A DNA stretch of 5,980 nucleotides from positions 1-5,980 of the forward strand of contig CABTWT010000072.1 of NCBI GenBank assembly GCA_902488555.1, read 5' to 3'. Origin of the DNA: an uncultured Anaerococcus sp. (GTDB lineage Bacteria; Bacillota_A; Clostridia; Tissierellales; Peptoniphilaceae). The notes beneath the pieces are model-generated. The model was not told the origin of the DNA, searched no databases, and saw nothing but the letters and a program-made list of their open reading frames with translations. Position 1 is the stretch's first letter, and every line of letters starts with the position of its first letter. The position numbers and the translations under genes are program-made. Positions 5,661-5,980 of this stretch are shown in pieces.

Positions 5661-5980
5661 TTGTACAAAAATTATATAAAAAAATTATTGGACTTTGTTC
5701 TAAGCTTTCTTTTACTCATAATCCTAAGTCCGATATTTTTAATAATAGCAATAATATCTAAAATTGAAGAGCCCAAGGGCACAATTTTCTTTAAGCAAGA
5801 AAGGGCAGGAGTAGATAACAAACCATTTATGTGCTACAAATTTAGGTCCATGAGTATGGATGCTCCCCAAAATGAATCTACCTGGGAGCTAGAAAATCCA
5901 GATTCATTTATTACTCCTCTGGGCAAATTCTTGAGAAAAACTTCCCTAGATGAACTTCCGCAGCTTATCAATATTGTAAA
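5661..5980 (+). CDS. Phosphoglycosyl (sugar) transferase, partial, truncated by the window end
   Basis: The first 106 residues are visible, from a TTG start. The product is a monotopic phosphoglycosyl transferase of the bacterial sugar transferase family (PglC/WcaJ/EpsL type), which moves a sugar-1-phosphate from a UDP-sugar to undecaprenyl phosphate at the inner face of the membrane. Residues 9-32 are a hydrophobic segment with Ser23-Pro24, the helix-breaking pair that makes the membrane anchor re-enter on the same side. FFKQERAG (43-50), FRSM (61-64) and PLGKFLRKTSLDELPQL (86-102) are family motifs, the last holding the catalytic Asp97-Glu98 dyad. The short N-terminus, with one membrane segment, fits the small PglC-like form and not the WcaJ form with several N-terminal helices. 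It probably starts a capsule, exopolysaccharide or glycan gene cluster lying beyond 5980. The sugar cannot be predicted. Confidence 0.88.
   Translation, partial: MYKNYIKKLLDFVLSFLLLIILSPIFLIIAIISKIEEPKGTIFFKQERAGVDNKPFMCYKFRSMSMDAPQNESTWELENPDSFITPLGKFLRKTSLDELPQLINIV

Noticed and set aside
1..5980. CRISPR array, insertion sequence or toxin-antitoxin pair
   Set aside because: No regularly spaced repeats, no transposase-like protein and no small paired genes are present on either strand.

Overview
The window is AT-rich (apart from the first ~100 bases) and carries compact, tightly packed genes that use many ATA, AGA and AGG codons. Gram-positive features include strong AGGAGG-type ribosome binding sites, an NADH:rubredoxin reductase-like flavoenzyme and a PadR regulator. 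This suggests a low-GC anaerobic Firmicute, perhaps an Anaerococcus/Peptoniphilus-type coccus. The genus is an inference from composition and gene content, not a match I could run.

Layout. Bases 1-97 are strikingly GC-rich (about 59% by my count). They hold G-runs, a CCAC-GCGA-GTGG mini-hairpin cut by the window edge, and a nested inverted repeat (44-57 with 84-97). They contain no gene and look like the border of something foreign, possibly a mobile-element end or transfer origin (unproven). Bases 98-233 are very AT-rich, with an AT hairpin (170-190) and an intrinsic terminator (194-216). The terminator serves the leftward gene 234-1409, a FAD/NAD(P)H oxidoreductase of the NADH:rubredoxin reductase type.

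Bases 1410-1509 form a divergent control region. The leftward promoter (1446-1474) has two sequences resembling the PerR box at its -10 and in its leader. The rightward extended -10 (1495-1503) lies so close to the next ATG that the message should be leaderless.

From 1510 to 5618 four genes run rightward with overlaps or a very short gap: a GNAT acetyltransferase, an 851-residue UvrD-type helicase fused to a RecB/AddB-like nuclease with an iron-sulfur cysteine set, a short PadR regulator, and the pseudouridine synthase RsuA. Two of the junctions are 4-base ATGA overlaps, so this is probably one operon. At 5661 a separate unit begins with a promoter whose -35 hexamer overlaps the rsuA stop codon, a perfect AGGAGG and a TTG start. 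It encodes the start of a membrane phosphoglycosyl transferase that runs off the window and probably opens a surface glycan locus.

The genes do not form one recognisable pathway: redox/oxygen defence on the left, DNA processing plus rRNA modification in the middle, and envelope glycan initiation on the right. The items most worth a second look are the single-chain helicase-nuclease, the leaderless acetyltransferase start, the possible PerR control of the flavoenzyme, and the GC-rich structured left edge.
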